Shown one piece after another: positions 19,872 to 30,328 of a stretch of 64,000 nt of DNA (positions are counted from its first letter, which is position 1; every line of letters begins with the position of its first letter). The DNA is from Rhodobacteraceae bacterium HIMB11 (lineage in GTDB: Bacteria; Pseudomonadota; Alphaproteobacteria; Rhodobacterales; Rhodobacteraceae): assembly GCA_000472185.1 (NCBI GenBank), contig AVDB01000005.1, positions 218,311-282,310 of the forward strand, given 5' to 3'. The notes below the pieces were generated by a model. That model made no database searches, was not told the origin of the DNA, and worked only from the letters and a program-made list of their open reading frames with translations. The translations under genes and the position numbers were made by a program.

Positions 19872-19887
19872 TCGTTGAGGACCGTTC

Positions 19888-21018
19888 ATGAAAAAATCCC
19901 ATGACAATACCATTGCCGCACAGCTCCTTGGGCATATTGATCCACATTCGGCGGGGGTGACACCCAGTTTGCAGATGTCCACAACATTTGTGCGCGATGC
20001 AAAAAATGCACTGGTGCGCCCAGATAATTCATATGGTCGGGATCAAAATGATGGCGTGCGTTTGGCCGAAGACGTAATTGCGGCACTTGAAGGGGCGGAG
20101 GATGCATTGTTGTTCCCGTCGGGCATGGCGGCGATTGCGGCCATTTTTCAGGCCCTGCCAACGGGATCACGGGTTTTGGTGCAATCAGGCATCTATTGGG
20201 GAACGACAAAATTTATCGGCGATCATGCTGCGCACCTTGGAATGGATGTCGATTTTATTGATACATCTGATGAGCGTGCCTTGGATCAGGTCACATCAGA
20301 CTATGATTTGGTATTCATTGAAACTCCCTCAAACCCATGGCTGAAGGTCACCGATATTGCCGATATCCGCAAACGCTTTCCAAATGCAATTTTGGCGGTG
20401 GATAGTACGGCCGCCACGCCAATGCTGACGAAACCAATCACACATGGTGCCGATATTGTAGTGCATTCTGCGACTAAGGCATTGAATGGGCATTCGGATG
20501 TGTTGGCAGGTGTTTTGTGTTGTGCATCAAAAGACGACCTTTGGACGCGCATCGCACAAAATCGGCAGGTCGCCGGTGCAATTATTGGTGCGTTTGAGGC
20601 ATGGATGTTGATGCGATCCCTGCGCACCTTGCCCATTCGGGTGGAACGGATGTGCGACAATGCGCTGATTTTTGCCCGCCATTTCGAACAGCACAGCGCA
20701 GTTGAGGCCGTCTGGTACCCAGGATTGGCATCGCATCCGCATGCCGCGCGCGTTCAGCGTCAGATGCCAGATGGTGGTGGGTATTTGATGTCGTTGTTGG
20801 TTAGTGGTGGACGACAGGCGGCATTGGATGTGATTTCAAAACTTACACTGTTCCATCGGGCCACATCGCTTGGTGGTGTTGAAAGCTTGGTCGAACATCG
20901 CCAAACGATTGAACCCCATACAGGGATTCCAGAAAACCTAATCCGAATTTCAATTGGCGTGGAAAAGGTTGAAGATTTGATTGCCGATTTTGAACAGGCA
21001 CTTTCCGATCATGCCTGA
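19888..21018 (+). CDS. PLP-dependent transsulfuration enzyme (cystathionine beta-lyase/gamma-synthase family)
   Basis: 376 residues of the Cys/Met metabolism PLP family. The loop F-P-S-G-M-A-A-I binds the cofactor phosphate, D-S-T-A-A-T-P contacts the ring, and H-S-A-T-K-A-L-N-G-H-S-D carries the Schiff-base lysine. The C-terminal S-L-G-G-V-E-S-L and R-I-S-I-G-V-E segments are standard. The sequence alone does not decide between beta-lyase (MetC) and gamma-synthase (MetB). It follows the sulfate activation genes and overlaps rnhB by 8 bp. Confidence 0.85.
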   Translation: MKKSHDNTIAAQLLGHIDPHSAGVTPSLQMSTTFVRDAKNALVRPDNSYGRDQNDGVRLAEDVIAALEGAEDALLFPSGMAAIAAIFQALPTGSRVLVQSGIYWGTTKFIGDHAAHLGMDVDFIDTSDERALDQVTSDYDLVFIETPSNPWLKVTDIADIRKRFPNAILAVDSTAATPMLTKPITHGADIVVHSATKALNGHSDVLAGVLCCASKDDLWTRIAQNRQVAGAIIGAFEAWMLMRSLRTLPIRVERMCDNALIFARHFEQHSAVEAVWYPGLASHPHAARVQRQMPDGGGYLMSLLVSGGRQAALDVISKLTLFHRATSLGGVESLVEHRQTIEPHTGIPENLIRISIGVEKVEDLIADFEQALSDHA

Positions 21019-21625
21019 TTTTTCATTTGAGACTGAGGCGTCATCTCTGGGGTACGCCGCGATTGCAGGCGTGGACGAAGTCGGGCGGGGGCCTTTGTGT
21101 GGGCCTGTAACGGCGGCTGCGGTGATATTGGACCCAGATCATATTCCAGATGGTTTGCGCGATTCCAAAAAATTAACGGACCGCAAGCGCCGCCTGCTGT
21201 TTACGCAGATCATGGACACGGCGATGGTTGGGGTGGCACATGCATCCGTGGCCGAGATTGATGAGATCAATATTCTTCAGGCAAGCCACCTTGCCATGGT
21301 GCGTGCGATTGAAAATTTGCCTACACCCGCTGACTTCGCGTTGATCGACGGTAATCGCGCGCCAAAAAATTTGATAATTCCATCAACCTGTGTTGTGAAA
21401 GGGGATGATCGATCCCTGTCCATCGCGGCCGCATCGATCGTGGCGAAGATTACGCGCGATGATTTGATGCTGGAATTGGACGCGCAGTACCCTGGATATG
21501 GCTGGGCTAAGAATGCGGGCTATCCCACGAAAGAGCATCTTGTTGCATTAAAGTCACTCGGTATAACCCCACATCATAGGCGTTCTTTCAAACCCGTACA
21601 CAATATCTTGTATCAAGAAGAATAA
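21011..21625 (+). CDS. rnhB: Ribonuclease HII
   Basis: 204 residues, the usual length. I-A-G-V-D-E-V-G-R-G-P-L-C-G-P-V at the N terminus holds the catalytic D-E pair; L-I-D-G-N and I-V-A-K-I-T-R-D are further family motifs. It nicks RNA-DNA junctions and removes misincorporated ribonucleotides. ATG 21011 gives the family start and overlaps the previous gene by 8 bp. ccrM follows 102 bp later, a neighbourhood I recall from many Alphaproteobacteria. Confidence 0.95.
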   Translation: MPDFSFETEASSLGYAAIAGVDEVGRGPLCGPVTAAAVILDPDHIPDGLRDSKKLTDRKRRLLFTQIMDTAMVGVAHASVAEIDEINILQASHLAMVRAIENLPTPADFALIDGNRAPKNLIIPSTCVVKGDDRSLSIAAASIVAKITRDDLMLELDAQYPGYGWAKNAGYPTKEHLVALKSLGITPHHRRSFKPVHNILYQEE

Positions 21626-21635
21626 ATAAACCTCT

Positions 21636-22831
<1,196 letters not shown>

Positions 22832-22839
22832 TTACCGAT

Positions 22840-22863
22840 GGTGCCCAATTCGTTTTGGGCACC
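22840..22863 (+). terminator. First hairpin after ccrM
   Basis: Nine-bp perfect stem, ggtgcccaa at 22840-22848 and ttgggcacc at 22855-22863, with a six-nt loop starting 9 bp after the ccrM stop. There is no U tract, so it may protect the mRNA end rather than terminate. Confidence 0.5.
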
Positions 22864-22902
22864 CCTCGATCCGCCTGTGTCCTGACAACACAAGCCGACT
22901 TG

Positions 22903-22935
22903 TGCCCCGCGACTTATGTCGTGGGGCATCTTTTT
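22903..22935 (+). terminator. Rho-independent terminator after ccrM
   Basis: Eleven-bp GC-rich stem, tgccccgcgac at 22903-22913 and gtcgtggggca at 22918-22928, with one G-T pair and a tetraloop, followed directly by tcttttt. The U tract is on the plus-strand side, so it ends ccrM transcription. Confidence 0.85.
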
Positions 22936-24061
22936 ACCGCGGTTTTGGGTTTGTCATTTTATTATAGTCGGACCAATCCGTGATTTCGGGATAATACATG
23001 GCCCGCCATTTTTGCACGCGATGGTTCATCACCTTGCGCCATACGGAGGGGAAAAAGGCGAACATCCCCATAAACGGATAGCTGTAGGGCAACTGTGGTG
23101 CAATCGATCCCCTGTATGTTTGCAGCAAAGGGTACCGTCGGTTTGGTTTATAATGGTGATCCGAATGGCGTTGCAGATTGATCAACATCCAATTCGCCGC
23201 ACGATGTTCCGCGTTCCATGAATGATGTGGTAAAACGGGTTCATATTTGCCGCCACCCAGATGTTTGCGGGTTAACCCATAGTGTTCGATGTAATTCACC
23301 AATTCCAAATGGAATACTGCGTTTAACGCCTGAAACAGGAACAGGATCAGGCCCGACACCCCACCGATCATGATGGCAAGCGCCAAAAAGATCCCTTGCA
23401 ACATCCAATAACGCCAAAATGGATTGCTTTGATCATACCACGGTAGCCCCTTGCGGCGCAGCATGTCCTTTTCCGCGCGGAATGCCGATTTCCAGCATTG
23501 CACAATCACACGGCGGAAAAAGCGGTGAAACCCTTCATTATAACGCGCGGTGACAGGATCGCGTGGCGTTCCTACATAGCGGTGATGCACCAATAAATGT
23601 TCACTGCGAAAATGCGAATAAAGCGTCATGGCCAACAAAACATCGGCCATATTGCGTTCAAATTTATTCTTCTGATGCATCAATTCGTGCGAATAGTTGA
23701 TGCCAACCGTTCCGCTGATCATACCGACGGCAAAAAAGACACCCATCTGCAGGCCAAAGGCATCATCACGCTGTTCAACGATCCATAGCCCACCAAAAAT
23801 CAGGATGAATTGAAAAATCGGCCAAATTTTGGTGATTAGGACAAATGGGGCAAGGGTGTTTTCCCCTGTTTCAGGGTCAACATTGCTTTTTGCCTTATGC
23901 ATGATTTGATCCAAAATTGGAACGACGTACCAGACAACGGCAATCACCAAAAGAAAGCTATAACCGCCCGTAACAACCGTAAACCATCCCAAAGCAAATA
24001 GAAGGAGAGAGCTCCAAAAAGGAAGCCAGTCTCCAATGCGAAACGGGTTCGTCTGCGACAT
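22934..24061 (-). CDS. alkB: Alkane 1-monooxygenase (membrane di-iron hydroxylase)
   Basis: 375 residues with several hydrophobic segments and the histidine boxes of AlkB: H-E-L-M-H, H-L-L-V-H-H, L-Q-R-H-S-D-H-H, plus N-Y-I-E-H-Y-G-L between the last two. AlkB hydroxylates terminal carbons of medium-chain alkanes using electrons from rubredoxin. No rubredoxin or rubredoxin reductase gene is in the window. ATG 24061 has AGAGGGACG before it and is preferred to the upstream start at 24127. Related enzymes act on fatty acids, so the substrate is inferred. Confidence 0.88.
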   Translation of the reverse strand: MSQTNPFRIGDWLPFWSSLLLFALGWFTVVTGGYSFLLVIAVVWYVVPILDQIMHKAKSNVDPETGENTLAPFVLITKIWPIFQFILIFGGLWIVEQRDDAFGLQMGVFFAVGMISGTVGINYSHELMHQKNKFERNMADVLLAMTLYSHFRSEHLLVHHRYVGTPRDPVTARYNEGFHRFFRRVIVQCWKSAFRAEKDMLRRKGLPWYDQSNPFWRYWMLQGIFLALAIMIGGVSGLILFLFQALNAVFHLELVNYIEHYGLTRKHLGGGKYEPVLPHHSWNAEHRAANWMLINLQRHSDHHYKPNRRYPLLQTYRGSIAPQLPYSYPFMGMFAFFPSVWRKVMNHRVQKWRAMYYPEITDWSDYNKMTNPKPR

Positions 24062-24104
24062 GTTCGTCCCTCTTTGCATTACACCTTGTATATCTCTATC
24101 AAGT

Positions 24105-25154
24105 TTATTCAGATCGGACCAGATCAAACACCTTGCGCATCACTGTGGGAAGTGCAGCTGGCGCAAAATCGGCAGCTTGCACAAATTCGCCGCGCGTTTG
24201 TCTGCGATCTAGGGGAACTAACGCGGTTTTTACCCGCAGTTTTAAATGAAAATGGGTAAAGGTGTGGCGCACCTCGCCTGCGTGGGTTTTCCACTCTGCA
24301 TGGATTGGGGCATCTTCCTCAACCGCTTTTTCTGACCAATCTGTCGTGGGCCATGCCTGCATACCACCCAAAAGCCCGCTTTCAGGCCGCGTTTCCAATA
24401 GGTATGCACCATCGACGCGACGCGCGACGTAGGCGGTACCAATGCGCGTTGGTTTCTTTTTCTTGGGCAGCTTTTTGGGCAATTCCAAATGCGTACCATT
24501 GGCAAAGCTGATGCAATTTGTCCGCCATGGACATAATCCGCAGGCTGGTTTTTTAGGCGTGCAAATCGTGGCCCCCAAATCCATGATGGCTTGTGCATAA
24601 TCGCCTGGGCGTTTTTGCGGTGTCAGGGTTTTTGCATATTCTGTCAATTCTGCCTTGGCCGTTGGTAGGGGGGTATGGATATCAAACAGGCGTGCGATGA
24701 CCCGTTCCACATTCCCATCCACGACCGTTTCAGGCAGATCAAACGCAATGGACGATACCGCAGCAGCCGTATAGGGGCCGACACCGGGCAGTTCCAACAA
24801 CTGTTCATGCGACCGTGGGAACACCCCGTTGTGATGCAGGGTGACAAAACGTGCACATTTCAACAGGTTCCGCGCCCGTGCGTAATACCCCAATCCCGCC
24901 CACGCCGCCATCACATCTGCATCCTCGGCCGCTGCCAAATCCTGAACAGTGGGCCATAGGGTAGTGAATTTTACAAAATACGCTTTGACTGCCGCAACGG
25001 TTGTTTGCTGCAGCATGATTTCGGACATCCAGATGCGATAAGGATCTGGTTTCACCCCTTTTGCACGATCTGCGGGCGCGACGCGCCATGGCATAACGCG
25101 GGCATGACGATCATACCAATCAAGCAGATCTTGGGATTTCGGATAGTCACGCAA
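24105..25154 (-). CDS. mutY: A/G-specific adenine glycosylase
   Basis: 349 residues. The helix-hairpin-helix reads E-L-P-G-V-G-P-Y-T-A-A-A-V, followed by V-V-D-G-N-V-E-R-V containing the catalytic Asp. The [4Fe-4S] cysteines appear in C-T-P-K-K-P-A-C-G-L-C-P-W-R-T-N-C. A C-terminal NUDIX-like domain recognises 8-oxoguanine. MutY removes A paired with 8-oxoG. It is divergent from dciA and upstream of alkB on the same strand. Confidence 0.95.
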   Translation of the reverse strand: MRDYPKSQDLLDWYDRHARVMPWRVAPADRAKGVKPDPYRIWMSEIMLQQTTVAAVKAYFVKFTTLWPTVQDLAAAEDADVMAAWAGLGYYARARNLLKCARFVTLHHNGVFPRSHEQLLELPGVGPYTAAAVSSIAFDLPETVVDGNVERVIARLFDIHTPLPTAKAELTEYAKTLTPQKRPGDYAQAIMDLGATICTPKKPACGLCPWRTNCISFANGTHLELPKKLPKKKKPTRIGTAYVARRVDGAYLLETRPESGLLGGMQAWPTTDWSEKAVEEDAPIHAEWKTHAGEVRHTFTHFHLKLRVKTALVPLDRRQTRGEFVQAADFAPAALPTVMRKVFDLVRSE

Positions 25155-25239
25155 GTTTGAACTCTGATTTTGTGGATTTAGGGTGGTGTGATTTCAACAA
25201 CAAACTAAACTAAACCGCAACACCGACTCGTAAAGATTG

Positions 25240-25755
25240 ATGACAGATATCGCACGTAAAAATCGGTTCAAACGAACCGCGACTGTTCTGCAGTCCCGCA
25301 TTCGCGAAATCAGCGAAGGCCGCGGGTTTGCGCAATCGCGTGTTTTGACCCATTGGTTGGAAATTGTGGGTGCCGACATCGCGGCGATCACACGCCCTGT
25401 TGAGGTCAGCTATGGACGCGGTGGTATGGGGGCGACCCTTAGCATTCTGACAACGGGCGCGCATGCCCCCATGATCGAAATGCAAAAAGAGGCCATTCGC
25501 ACCAAAGTGAACGCAGTCTATGGATATAACGCCATTGCGCGGGTTCGGATCACGCAAACGGCACCAATCGGATTTTCAGAAGGTCAGGTGGAATTTCAGG
25601 CCAAACCAAAAACCAAACCAACGTTAAGCCCAGTTGTTCAACAGCAGGCCCATGAAACCGCACGTATGGTCACAGACCAAAATTTGCGCCGCGCCCTTGA
25701 AGAATTGGGGCGGAATGTTCTAACCAAAAACCAAACCAAAAATACGCCACATTAG
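25240..25755 (+). CDS. dciA: DUF721 protein, DciA-like helicase loader
   Basis: 171 residues from ATG 25240, with V-L-T-H-W-L-E-I-V-G in the N-terminal DUF721 domain and a basic, Pro/Gln-rich C-terminal region. DUF721 was identified as DciA, the ancestral bacterial loader of the DnaB helicase, in species lacking DnaC. It lies between mutY (divergent) and the DsbA-like gene, an arrangement I recall from Rhodobacteraceae. The family call is good; the loader role is by homology. Confidence 0.8.
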   Translation: MTDIARKNRFKRTATVLQSRIREISEGRGFAQSRVLTHWLEIVGADIAAITRPVEVSYGRGGMGATLSILTTGAHAPMIEMQKEAIRTKVNAVYGYNAIARVRITQTAPIGFSEGQVEFQAKPKTKPTLSPVVQQQAHETARMVTDQNLRRALEELGRNVLTKNQTKNTPH

Positions 25756-25770
25756 AAAGGCACGTAGACA

Positions 25771-26379
25771 ATGAAATTTTTGATGACACTTTTATCGACT
25801 GTTTGGATCGCAATGATGGGAACACTCGCAGCACAGGCCGAAACAGATAAACCAGCGGTCACCGAAATGATTTTGGGGGATGTGAATGCGCCCATCGAAA
25901 TTATTGAATATGCCTCAATGACCTGTCCGCATTGCGCAAATTTTCACAGTGATGTGTATCCGCAGTTAAAAGAAAACTACATCGAAAAAGGGAAAGTGAA
26001 GTTCGTGTTTCGCGAGGTGTATTTCGACAAATATGGCATGTGGGCATCCATGATCGCACGTTGCGCGGGGCCAGATCGGTTTTTTGGCGTCATTGATCAA
26101 ATGTTTGAAAAACAAAAAACATGGTCACGCGCAGGCAACGACTTGGCGATTGTCACAGAGCTGAGCAAGATTGGTAAATTGGCGGGCCTTGGCGATGATC
26201 AAATCAACGCCTGTCTGCAGGATGCGGATAATCTGCGCAATTTGGTGGGCTGGTACAAAGCCAATATGGAAGAGCATAAAATCAGCGGCACGCCCAGTTT
26301 TGTGATTGACGGTGAAATGGTGTCAAACCGTTCTTATAACGAACTGTCAGCGCTGTTGGATGAAAAACTAGGTTCCTAA
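25771..26379 (+). CDS. Periplasmic DsbA-family thiol:disulfide oxidoreductase
   Basis: 202 residues. A signal peptide covers about residues 1-23 and ends A-Q-A. The thioredoxin-like fold has the active site T-C-P-H-C-A-N-F and the cis-proline loop G-T-P-S-F-V-I-D-G. It fits the DsbA/BdbD group (thioredoxin_4) that oxidises cysteines of exported proteins. It is 15 bp after dciA and its stop TAATG overlaps the next gene start by one base. Confidence 0.9.
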   Translation: MKFLMTLLSTVWIAMMGTLAAQAETDKPAVTEMILGDVNAPIEIIEYASMTCPHCANFHSDVYPQLKENYIEKGKVKFVFREVYFDKYGMWASMIARCAGPDRFFGVIDQMFEKQKTWSRAGNDLAIVTELSKIGKLAGLGDDQINACLQDADNLRNLVGWYKANMEEHKISGTPSFVIDGEMVSNRSYNELSALLDEKLGS

Positions 26380-27491
26380 TGCCCAGCCCATTACACGGTT
26401 TAAAGGTCATCGAATTGGCCCGCATTCTTGCGGGCCCATGGGCGGGTCAAACGCTTGCCGATCTCGGGGCCGAGGTGATCAAGGTTGAAGCCGCACAGGG
26501 CGATGACACGCGCGCATGGGGCCCCCCATTCATCACGAAAGAGGATGAGGAAACCGCCTCTTATTTTCATTCGTGCAATCGTGGCAAATCATCGGTCACC
26601 ATTGATCTGCGCGATTCCGATGATCAGGACCGCCTGCGTGATTTGATCAAAGATGCCGACATCCTAATCGAAAATTTCAAGGTTGGCGGGCTGGCTAAAT
26701 ACGGGTTCGATTATGACAGCCTGAAACAGGAAAACCCGCGTCTGGTCTATTGTTCCATCACGGGGTTTGGGCAAACGGGTCCTTATGCACACCGTGCAGG
26801 ATATGATTATATCATTCAGGGCATGTCTGGTTTTATGTCGATAACGGGGGATCCCGATGGCATGCCGCAACGTGCGGGTGTGGCGATTACGGATATTTTC
26901 ACAGGGGTTTATGCGACGACTGCGATTTTGGCCGCACTGCGGATGCGCGATACAACAGGGCAGGGACAGCACATTGATATGTCACTGTTCGACAGTGCCG
27001 TGTCCGTCATGGCCAATCAGGCGTTGAATTACCTAAGCACGGGTACCCCGCCTGTGCGCACGGGAAACTATCACCCAAATTTAACGCCCTATCAGGTGTT
27101 TGAATGCGCCGATGGTCACATCATTATCGCCACAGGAAACGATGCACAGTATCGCAGATTGTGTTCCGTCCTGAATCTGGATGATATGGCCGAGGACCCC
27201 AAGTATTTGCGCAATTCTGATCGTATCGCCAATCGTGAAGACATGACCGAACACCTTACTGAGCGCACCAAGACATTTGCCAAAGACGCGCTGTTATCGG
27301 CCTGTGAAGATCAGGGAATTCCAGCGGGGCCAATCAATGATATGGCCGAGGTGTTTGCGGATCCGCAGGTGATCGCACGTGGGATGAAAGTGGAACTGGA
27401 CGGCGTTCCCTATGTCCGCTCGCCCTTCGTATTTTCGGATGCGGACCTTACGCTAAACCGTGGTGCGCCCAAATTGGGCGAAGATAACTAA
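26379..27491 (+). CDS. CaiB/BaiF-type (class III) CoA-transferase
   Basis: 370 residues of the formyl-CoA transferase family. The N-terminal L-A-R-I-L-A-G-P-W-A-G-Q motif, V-I-K-V-E-A, N-R-G-K-S-S-V-T-I-D and the catalytic-region D-Y-I-I-Q-G-M-S-G are present. These enzymes move CoA between carboxylic acids; the substrate cannot be inferred. It overlaps the dsbA-like stop by one base, and its stop overlaps that of convergent lpxK. Confidence 0.88.
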   Translation: MPSPLHGLKVIELARILAGPWAGQTLADLGAEVIKVEAAQGDDTRAWGPPFITKEDEETASYFHSCNRGKSSVTIDLRDSDDQDRLRDLIKDADILIENFKVGGLAKYGFDYDSLKQENPRLVYCSITGFGQTGPYAHRAGYDYIIQGMSGFMSITGDPDGMPQRAGVAITDIFTGVYATTAILAALRMRDTTGQGQHIDMSLFDSAVSVMANQALNYLSTGTPPVRTGNYHPNLTPYQVFECADGHIIIATGNDAQYRRLCSVLNLDDMAEDPKYLRNSDRIANREDMTEHLTERTKTFAKDALLSACEDQGIPAGPINDMAEVFADPQVIARGMKVELDGVPYVRSPFVFSDADLTLNRGAPKLGEDN

Positions 27492-28501
27492 GGCCTGTTT
27501 GCCTGATCTCTGATCACGCTCAAAACCGGCTCTAGCAAGGTTTCAAGTGTGTTCGCATCGTCAAATTCCAACCGTACGGGCAGGGAAAGGATGCCAGATC
27601 GCAAATCCGCAGGCAGGCGTGCGGCGTCCTTTTCGGTGGTAACCAATTGCGCGTTCATGGACTGCGCTTCTTTCATTAGTCTTTGGATCATGGGACGCGC
27701 TAATTTCTGATGATCATCCAGCGCGACGGTTCGCACCAATGGGGCACCCAATCCGCGTAGTGTTGCAAAAAATTTTTCTGGATCCCCAATTCCTGCAAAA
27801 GCCAGGTATCGCCCATCGGCCCAGGGCATGCCCATTTCGATTGGTTTCAAGCTTGCCGTTAGGTGTTCGATGCGGCCCACCTGATTGGCGGAGCGTTCCC
27901 GAAACTGGGATTGCGCCTGTGGCTCTCCGATGCTGATTACGGCATCCGCTCGCTTCAAACCCACATGCACAGGTTCGCGCAATGGACCCGCGGGCAGGCA
28001 GTGCCCATTACCAAATCCGCGTGTCGCATCCACAACGATAATGGACAGACCTTTGACCAATGAAGGGTCCTGAAAACCATCATCCAGCAGGATTACATCG
28101 GCCCCTGCGTCTTGTGCGGCACGCGCACCTGCGACCCGTTCGTTTGCGACCCAAGTCGGCGCAAAGGCCGCCATTAAAAGTGGCTCATCCCCTGTTTCAT
28201 CCGACGTGTGTGTGCCTGGGTCAACCTGTGTGACCGCCTGTAGTGATCCACCATATCCGCGTGATACGATATGCACGGCGATGCCGCGAGATATGAACAT
28301 CTGTGCAATTGCAATTGTTGTGGGCGTCTTACCTGTTCCGCCGACATTTAGATTGCCAATGCAAACGACGGGAATATCCACCCGAGTGGGACGTGCATTT
28401 TTCTGCCGTCTGGCAGTCGCCCATGCATAAAGCGCCCCTAAGGGGGACAGCAAAACTGCCTGCCAACTGCGCGATCTGTACCAAAATTTTGGGGCCTGCA
28501 T
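27488..28501 (-). CDS. lpxK: Tetraacyldisaccharide 4'-kinase
   Basis: 337 residues from ATG 28501. The Walker A loop reads G-N-L-N-V-G-G-T-G-K-T-P, followed by S-R-G-Y-G-G and the family motif D-D-G-F-Q-D-P-S. A hydrophobic N-terminal segment would anchor it to the inner membrane. It phosphorylates the lipid A disaccharide to lipid IV-A. ATG 28501 overlaps the waaA stop by one base (TGATG) and is preferred to the upstream frame, since M-Q-A-P-K-F-W-Y is the family start. Confidence 0.93.
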   Translation of the reverse strand: MQAPKFWYRSRSWQAVLLSPLGALYAWATARRQKNARPTRVDIPVVCIGNLNVGGTGKTPTTIAIAQMFISRGIAVHIVSRGYGGSLQAVTQVDPGTHTSDETGDEPLLMAAFAPTWVANERVAGARAAQDAGADVILLDDGFQDPSLVKGLSIIVVDATRGFGNGHCLPAGPLREPVHVGLKRADAVISIGEPQAQSQFRERSANQVGRIEHLTASLKPIEMGMPWADGRYLAFAGIGDPEKFFATLRGLGAPLVRTVALDDHQKLARPMIQRLMKEAQSMNAQLVTTEKDAARLPADLRSGILSLPVRLEFDDANTLETLLEPVLSVIRDQANRP

Positions 28502-29628
28502 CAGGGCTCTCCTTTTAGGTTGCGCGTGATGGTTGCATAGATCGCTTCTGTTGCTTCTGCTCCTCTTGTCACAAATTCCCAGGCCGCGCATCCCATTTTT
28601 GCAGCCTGTTCCGGAGCCGAGGAGTCAAGGACGGCGGAAGCAAGGCTATCGCTGTCCTGAATGATACGCGCGGCGCCAACACCCGCCAGATTGCTGTAGG
28701 TGCTGAGGTGATTTTTGATGTTCGGCCCATATAATATAGCACATCCCAATGAGGCGGCGGGCAATGGGTTGCACCCCTTGCCAACACTGATCAGAGACCC
28801 ACCCAAAAACGCCACCGGCGAAAGCGAGAGCCAGCGCGCCATTTCATCGTTGGAGTCGGCTAAAAATACCTGCGTTCGCGCCTCGGGCATGTCATCGTCC
28901 AACCGACGCGCTGTGGTGAGCCCGTAGTCCTGACAGGTCTGCCAAAACTGCTCTTCGTCCTTGGCAGATGCGGGGGAGAGTAACAAAAGACTTCTGTGGC
29001 TTTCCCGCATTATCAAACGGTGCGTGGTCAAAATCGCGGCCAATTCCTCACGATGTACGGAAACGGCAGACCACATTGGTCGCCCCTTTAGAACGTTAAA
29101 TTCGTCTGGATCCCCCAATAGGGCCGGCACCGATGTTTGCGACTGTAGGCTGCCAACGGGGTGGATACGCTCATCGGAAATGTTTAGCATGTGCAGGCGG
29201 GCCGCGGTGTCCCCATCCGCGCAAAAAATATCTGAAAAACTGCGCAGGGCCCGTTCCAGTGGCATTGGGATGAATTTGATGCGACGCTGAGGGATTGCAT
29301 CAGCATCAATGTTGGCCAAAACCATGTGATCCAATTTCGACCTAACGGCCAAGATGGTGTTGGCATGCACCTTGGACCCAATCCAAATCAATTCTTTGGG
29401 TCTGTGATCCCGAACCAATTTTTGCGCCGTCCATTGTTCGGGAATACGCCCAAAGTAATCATCCCCCGCAACCCCCAAATGATCCAGCACAATGTCATCG
29501 CCACATGATAGGACGATGTCAAAATCATCCTGTTGCAACAGGCGTTCATAAAGCGCAAGGGTCGCTGAAATATCGGCGGCACTTGCCGCATGAAGCCAGA
29601 TATCAACAGCATTATGGGGCATTGTCAT
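28501..29628 (-). CDS. waaA: 3-deoxy-D-manno-octulosonic acid (Kdo) transferase-like protein
   Basis: 375 residues of the GT30/GT-B fold. W-L-H-A-A-S at the N terminus, V-S-V-H-R-E-E in the middle and G-G-S-L-I-S-V-G-K-G-C-N-P-L near the C terminus match Kdo transferase. It is shorter than typical WaaA (about 420) and lacks the N-terminal membrane anchor. That may be a lineage feature or mark a second, divergent copy. It is translationally coupled to lpxK, consistent with Kdo addition to lipid IV-A. Confidence 0.8.
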   Translation of the reverse strand: MTMPHNAVDIWLHAASAADISATLALYERLLQQDDFDIVLSCGDDIVLDHLGVAGDDYFGRIPEQWTAQKLVRDHRPKELIWIGSKVHANTILAVRSKLDHMVLANIDADAIPQRRIKFIPMPLERALRSFSDIFCADGDTAARLHMLNISDERIHPVGSLQSQTSVPALLGDPDEFNVLKGRPMWSAVSVHREELAAILTTHRLIMRESHRSLLLLSPASAKDEEQFWQTCQDYGLTTARRLDDDMPEARTQVFLADSNDEMARWLSLSPVAFLGGSLISVGKGCNPLPAASLGCAILYGPNIKNHLSTYSNLAGVGAARIIQDSDSLASAVLDSSAPEQAAKMGCAAWEFVTRGAEATEAIYATITRNLKGEP

Positions 29629-29674
29629 GGTCTTAATTTGGTTTGTTTCACCCTATGAAACACGACTTAAAACA

Positions 29675-29702
29675 AAAAGGCCACCGCATTGGGTGGCCTT
29701 TT
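29675..29702. terminator. Terminator of the rpsP-rplS-rpmE region
   Basis: Eleven-bp perfect stem, aaaaggccacc at 29675-29685 and ggtggcctttt at 29692-29702, with a six-nt loop. Read on the minus strand it follows rpmE and ends in a U tract. It separates rpmE from waaA. Confidence 0.88.
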
Positions 29703-29723
29703 GGAAATCTATCAAAGGGAAGC

Positions 29724-29945
29724 TTAGAAGCCCAAGCCTTCGTATTTCTTTTTGAACTTTGAAACACGGCCACCTTGGTCCAAAAGACGCGCGCTGCCGC
29801 CGTTCCATGCAGGGTGTGCAGTTGGGTCAATATCAAGCGCAAGCGTGTCGCCCTCTTTGCCCCATGTAGAACGCATTTTGATCATTGTGCCGTCGGTCAT
29901 TTTGACGTCGATCATGTGATAATCTGGGTGGATATCTTTTCTCAT
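29724..29945 (-). CDS. rpmE: 50S ribosomal protein L31
   Basis: 73 residues starting [10 protein letters not shown], with T-Y-like W-G-K-E-G-D and D-P-T-A-H-P-A-W segments characteristic of L31. The zinc-binding cysteines of type A L31 are absent, so this is a zinc-independent form. L31 bridges the large and small subunits. It is 11 bp after rplS and ends at the terminator at 29675-29702. Confidence 0.95.
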   Translation of the reverse strand: MRKDIHPDYHMIDVKMTDGTMIKMRSTWGKEGDTLALDIDPTAHPAWNGGSARLLDQGGRVSKFKKKYEGLGF

Positions 29946-29956
29946 GACATCGCTCC

Positions 29957-30328
29957 TTATGACTTTGGCTTATAGTTTGTATCTTCTGCGATACGTGCAG
30001 ATTTACCGCGACGTGAACGAAGATAGTATAGCTTGGCACGACGTACGCGGCCACGGCGTACAACAGTGATGCTATCTATGTTTGTTGAATACAGTGGGAA
30101 CACACGCTCAACGCCTTCACCGAAAGAGATTTTGCGCACTGTGAATGACCCAGCAATGCCAGCGCCATTTTTACGTGAAATGCAAACACCTTCGTAGTTC
30201 TGAACACGTGTACGTGTCCCTTCTGTCACTTTATAGCCGACACGCACTGTGTCACCGGCTTTAAAGTCGGGAATGTCTTTCCCAAGGGCGGCGATTTGTT
30301 CCGCCTCTAGCTCAGCGATTAGATTCAT
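29957..30328 (-). CDS. rplS: 50S ribosomal protein L19
   Basis: 123 residues. [13 protein letters not shown] and [14 protein letters not shown] are typical of L19, which sits at the subunit interface. AAAAGGAGAATCGCG precedes the ATG. It is separated from trmD by an unusual 331-bp gap although the genes are usually one operon. Confidence 0.96.
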   Translation of the reverse strand: MNLIAELEAEQIAALGKDIPDFKAGDTVRVGYKVTEGTRTRVQNYEGVCISRKNGAGIAGSFTVRKISFGEGVERVFPLYSTNIDSITVVRRGRVRRAKLYYLRSRRGKSARIAEDTNYKPKS

